A stretch of 6,074 nucleotides of DNA, from NCBI GenBank assembly GCA_016206725.1, contig JACQRA010000033.1:1-6074 (forward strand), in the 5' to 3' direction. Source of the DNA: Candidatus Omnitrophota bacterium. Lineage in GTDB: Bacteria > Omnitrophota > Gorgyraeia > Aquiviventales > Aquiviventaceae. The position numbers were made by a program, and so were the translations under genes. Below the pieces are notes generated by a model. The model was given only the letters and a program-made list of their open reading frames with translations. It was not told the origin of the DNA and ran no database searches. Shown here piece by piece: positions 4,675 through 6,074 of this stretch (positions within the stretch are counted from its first letter, which is position 1; each line of letters starts with the position of its first letter).

Positions 4675-6039
4675 ATGAACATTGTGGTTGTGGGAGCCCA
4701 GTGGGGCGATGAGGGCAAGGGCAAGGTGATCGATGTGTTGGCGAAGGACGCCGACATCATCGTGCGCTACCAGGGCGGGAATAACGCGGGGCATACCGTC
4801 GTTTCAGACGACGAGGAGTTTGTCTTCCACCTGATCCCCTCAGGGCTGTTGCATCCCGGCAAGATCGGCGTGATCGGCAACGGGGTCGTCGTGGACCCTG
4901 AAGCCCTCCTGGAAGAGGTCCAACGTCTCTCCCTCGCGTACGCTCGGGATCCTCGGCGAGGGATCCCGAGGCCTGGGGCCGAGGGACAGGCGCAAGGGTT
5001 GAACGTTCAGCAGACCCTGAAACTCAGCGACCAAGCCCATCTGATTTTTCCGTACCATAAACGGCTCGACGTGGCGGAGGAGAAAGCCCGCAGTTCCTCG
5101 GGATCCGCCGTGCAGGGTGGCGGAGGGCGCATCGGCACGACGGGGCGCGGCATCGGGCCGTGCTACGTGGACAAAGTCGCGCGGTGCGGCATTCGCGTGG
5201 CCGATCTGTATGACGAGGCGGTGTTTGAGCGCAAGCTTCGGCAGAACGTTGACGAGAAAAATCGGTTATTGACCGCCATCTACCATGAGTCTCCTGTCGA
5301 GTTCGACCCCTTACGGGGGCAATACCGTCAATTCGCCAAGGCGATTGAGCCGTTTGTGACGAATACGACGCGGTTCCTGCACGAAGCGATGGTCCGGAAG
5401 CAGCGGTTGTTGTTCGAGGGCGCGCAGGGCACGTTGCTCGACATCGATCACGGCACCTACCCGTATGTGACTTCCTCCAACGCGACGGCGGGTGGGGCCT
5501 GTGTGGGGGCCGGGGTGCCGCCGACGTGCATCGATCGAGTGATCGGCGTGGTCAAAGCCTATACGACCCGCGTGGGCGAAGGGCCTCTGCCGACGGAGTT
5601 TGCCGCCGAGTTGATGCAGCACATTCGCGCTCGGGGCAATGAGTTTGGGGCCACCACCGGGCGGCCTCGCCGCTGCGGCTGGTTTGATGCGGTGATCGCC
5701 CGCCATGCGGTGCAGGTCAACGGCTGCGATGCGATGGTCGTCACCAAGCTCGACGTGCTGGATGAAATGCCAACCATCCAACTGTGTACGGCCTACGAGA
5801 TCAACGGCAGGCGCCTCGCCGACTTCCCATCCAACATCGCCTCGTTAGATCGAGCCAAGCCCATCTATGAATCGCTGCCTGGCTGGCAGTCGGATACGAC
5901 CCAGGCGGAGCAGTTTGACGATTTGCCCCATGCCGCGCAGGCGTATCTGCATCGCATTGAGGAGTTGTTGGGGGTGAAGATTTGTTTGATTTCGATCGGA
6001 TCGAAACGGGAGCAGGCCTTCCGAGTAGGACAATGGTAA
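4675..6039 (+). CDS. purA: Adenylosuccinate synthetase with two small in-frame insertions
   Basis: PurA condenses IMP and aspartate using GTP to give adenylosuccinate, the committed step to AMP. The GTP/IMP loop GDEGKGK is at 11-17, with Asp12 the expected base. His40 in NNAGHT is the expected acid, IGTTGRGIGP lies at 153-162, TRVGEGPLPTE at 298-308, FGATTGRPRR starts at 324 and the guanine-recognising TKLDVLD is at 357-363. The end VKICLISIGSKREQAFRVGQW is typical. At 454 residues it is longer than the usual 425-435. Compared with E. coli there are about 18 extra residues at about 86-106 (around RDPRRGIPRPG) and about 9 at about 140-152 (SSSGSAVQGGGGR). Both sit outside catalytic motifs, so activity is probably retained. 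The ATG is fixed by the canonical MNIVVVGAQWGDEGKGK start, but no purine-rich ribosome binding site precedes it. It is separated from serA by repeats, so shared transcription is uncertain. Confidence 0.96.
   Translation: MNIVVVGAQWGDEGKGKVIDVLAKDADIIVRYQGGNNAGHTVVSDDEEFVFHLIPSGLLHPGKIGVIGNGVVVDPEALLEEVQRLSLAYARDPRRGIPRPGAEGQAQGLNVQQTLKLSDQAHLIFPYHKRLDVAEEKARSSSGSAVQGGGGRIGTTGRGIGPCYVDKVARCGIRVADLYDEAVFERKLRQNVDEKNRLLTAIYHESPVEFDPLRGQYRQFAKAIEPFVTNTTRFLHEAMVRKQRLLFEGAQGTLLDIDHGTYPYVTSSNATAGGACVGAGVPPTCIDRVIGVVKAYTTRVGEGPLPTEFAAELMQHIRARGNEFGATTGRPRRCGWFDAVIARHAVQVNGCDAMVVTKLDVLDEMPTIQLCTAYEINGRRLADFPSNIASLDRAKPIYESLPGWQSDTTQAEQFDDLPHAAQAYLHRIEELLGVKICLISIGSKREQAFRVGQW
4943..4970 (+). repeat. 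Inverted repeat inside the first purA insertion
   Basis: CTCGGGATCC at 4943-4952 and its exact reverse complement GGATCCCGAG at 4961-4970 flank an 8-base spacer. The repeat lies within the codons for the extra PurA residues (about 4930-4992). The left-arm sequence recurs at 5097-5106 inside the second insertion. An overlapping smaller pair, CCTCGG at 4951-4956 and CCGAGG at 4979-4984, allows an alternative stem. Confidence 0.8.
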
Positions 6040-6074
6040 AGCGTGAGGTAAAGCGTGATTAGGTGATTAAGTGA
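6035..6074 (+). repeat. Tandem 12-bp repeat overlapping the purA stop, with degenerate continuation
   Basis: GGTAAAGCGTGA occurs twice head to tail, at 6035-6046 and 6047-6058. The first copy contains the last two bases of the final purA codon and its TAA stop (6037-6039). The remainder to the window edge repeats GTGATTA-like units (6055-6061 and 6064-6070) and then ends in AGTGA. The array may continue outside the window; no gene or terminator is visible here. Confidence 0.75.

Noticed and set aside
4397..4678. 93-codon plus-strand frame bridging serA and purA
   Set aside because: It is out of frame inside the end of serA, runs through the heptamer repeats and has a Ser/Arg-rich translation without similarity I can recognise.

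Overview
The window is a compact run of housekeeping genes, all on the + strand, from a fairly GC-rich (about 60% by eye) bacterium. The 5' tail of an lptB-type gene implies an outer membrane with lipopolysaccharide. The phylum cannot be fixed from this sequence alone. The gene content, the class V aminotransferase + serA pair and the intergenic palindromes and heptamer repeats are of a kind I associate with environmental Gram-negative lineages such as Nitrospirota, Omnitrophota or deltaproteobacterial groups; this is an impression, not a proof.

Layout: 2-121 is the C-terminal end of LptB (LPS-export ATPase). 167-1204 (alternative start 125) is a trigger factor that has the ribosome-binding and chaperone parts but lacks the FKBP-type peptidyl-prolyl isomerase domain. 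1201-1812 is ClpP with an intact catalytic triad, overlapping tig by ATGA. 1813-1873 is a short gap almost filled by a 40-bp imperfect palindrome. 1874-3010 is a class V (alanine-glyoxylate/serine-pyruvate type) aminotransferase and 3013-4599 a long-form SerA with a C-terminal ACT domain. 4600-4674 is filled by a heptamer-phased repeat array with an 18-bp perfect palindrome. 4675-6039 is PurA, carrying two in-frame insertions that share a palindromic DNA motif. 6035-6074 is a tandem repeat overlapping the purA stop. There is no gene-free stretch longer than 75 bases, and I see no RNA gene, CRISPR array, transposase gene or convincing promoter.

Functionally, tig and clpP form a protein folding/degradation pair that is probably translationally coupled. 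The aminotransferase and serA look like consecutive steps of serine synthesis from 3-phosphoglycerate, with the aminotransferase probably standing in for SerC. purA commits IMP to AMP synthesis. I do not see a new multi-gene system. The points worth a second look are the PPIase-less trigger factor, the palindrome- and repeat-filled gaps, and the purA insertions that look like a small palindromic element accommodated within a coding region.
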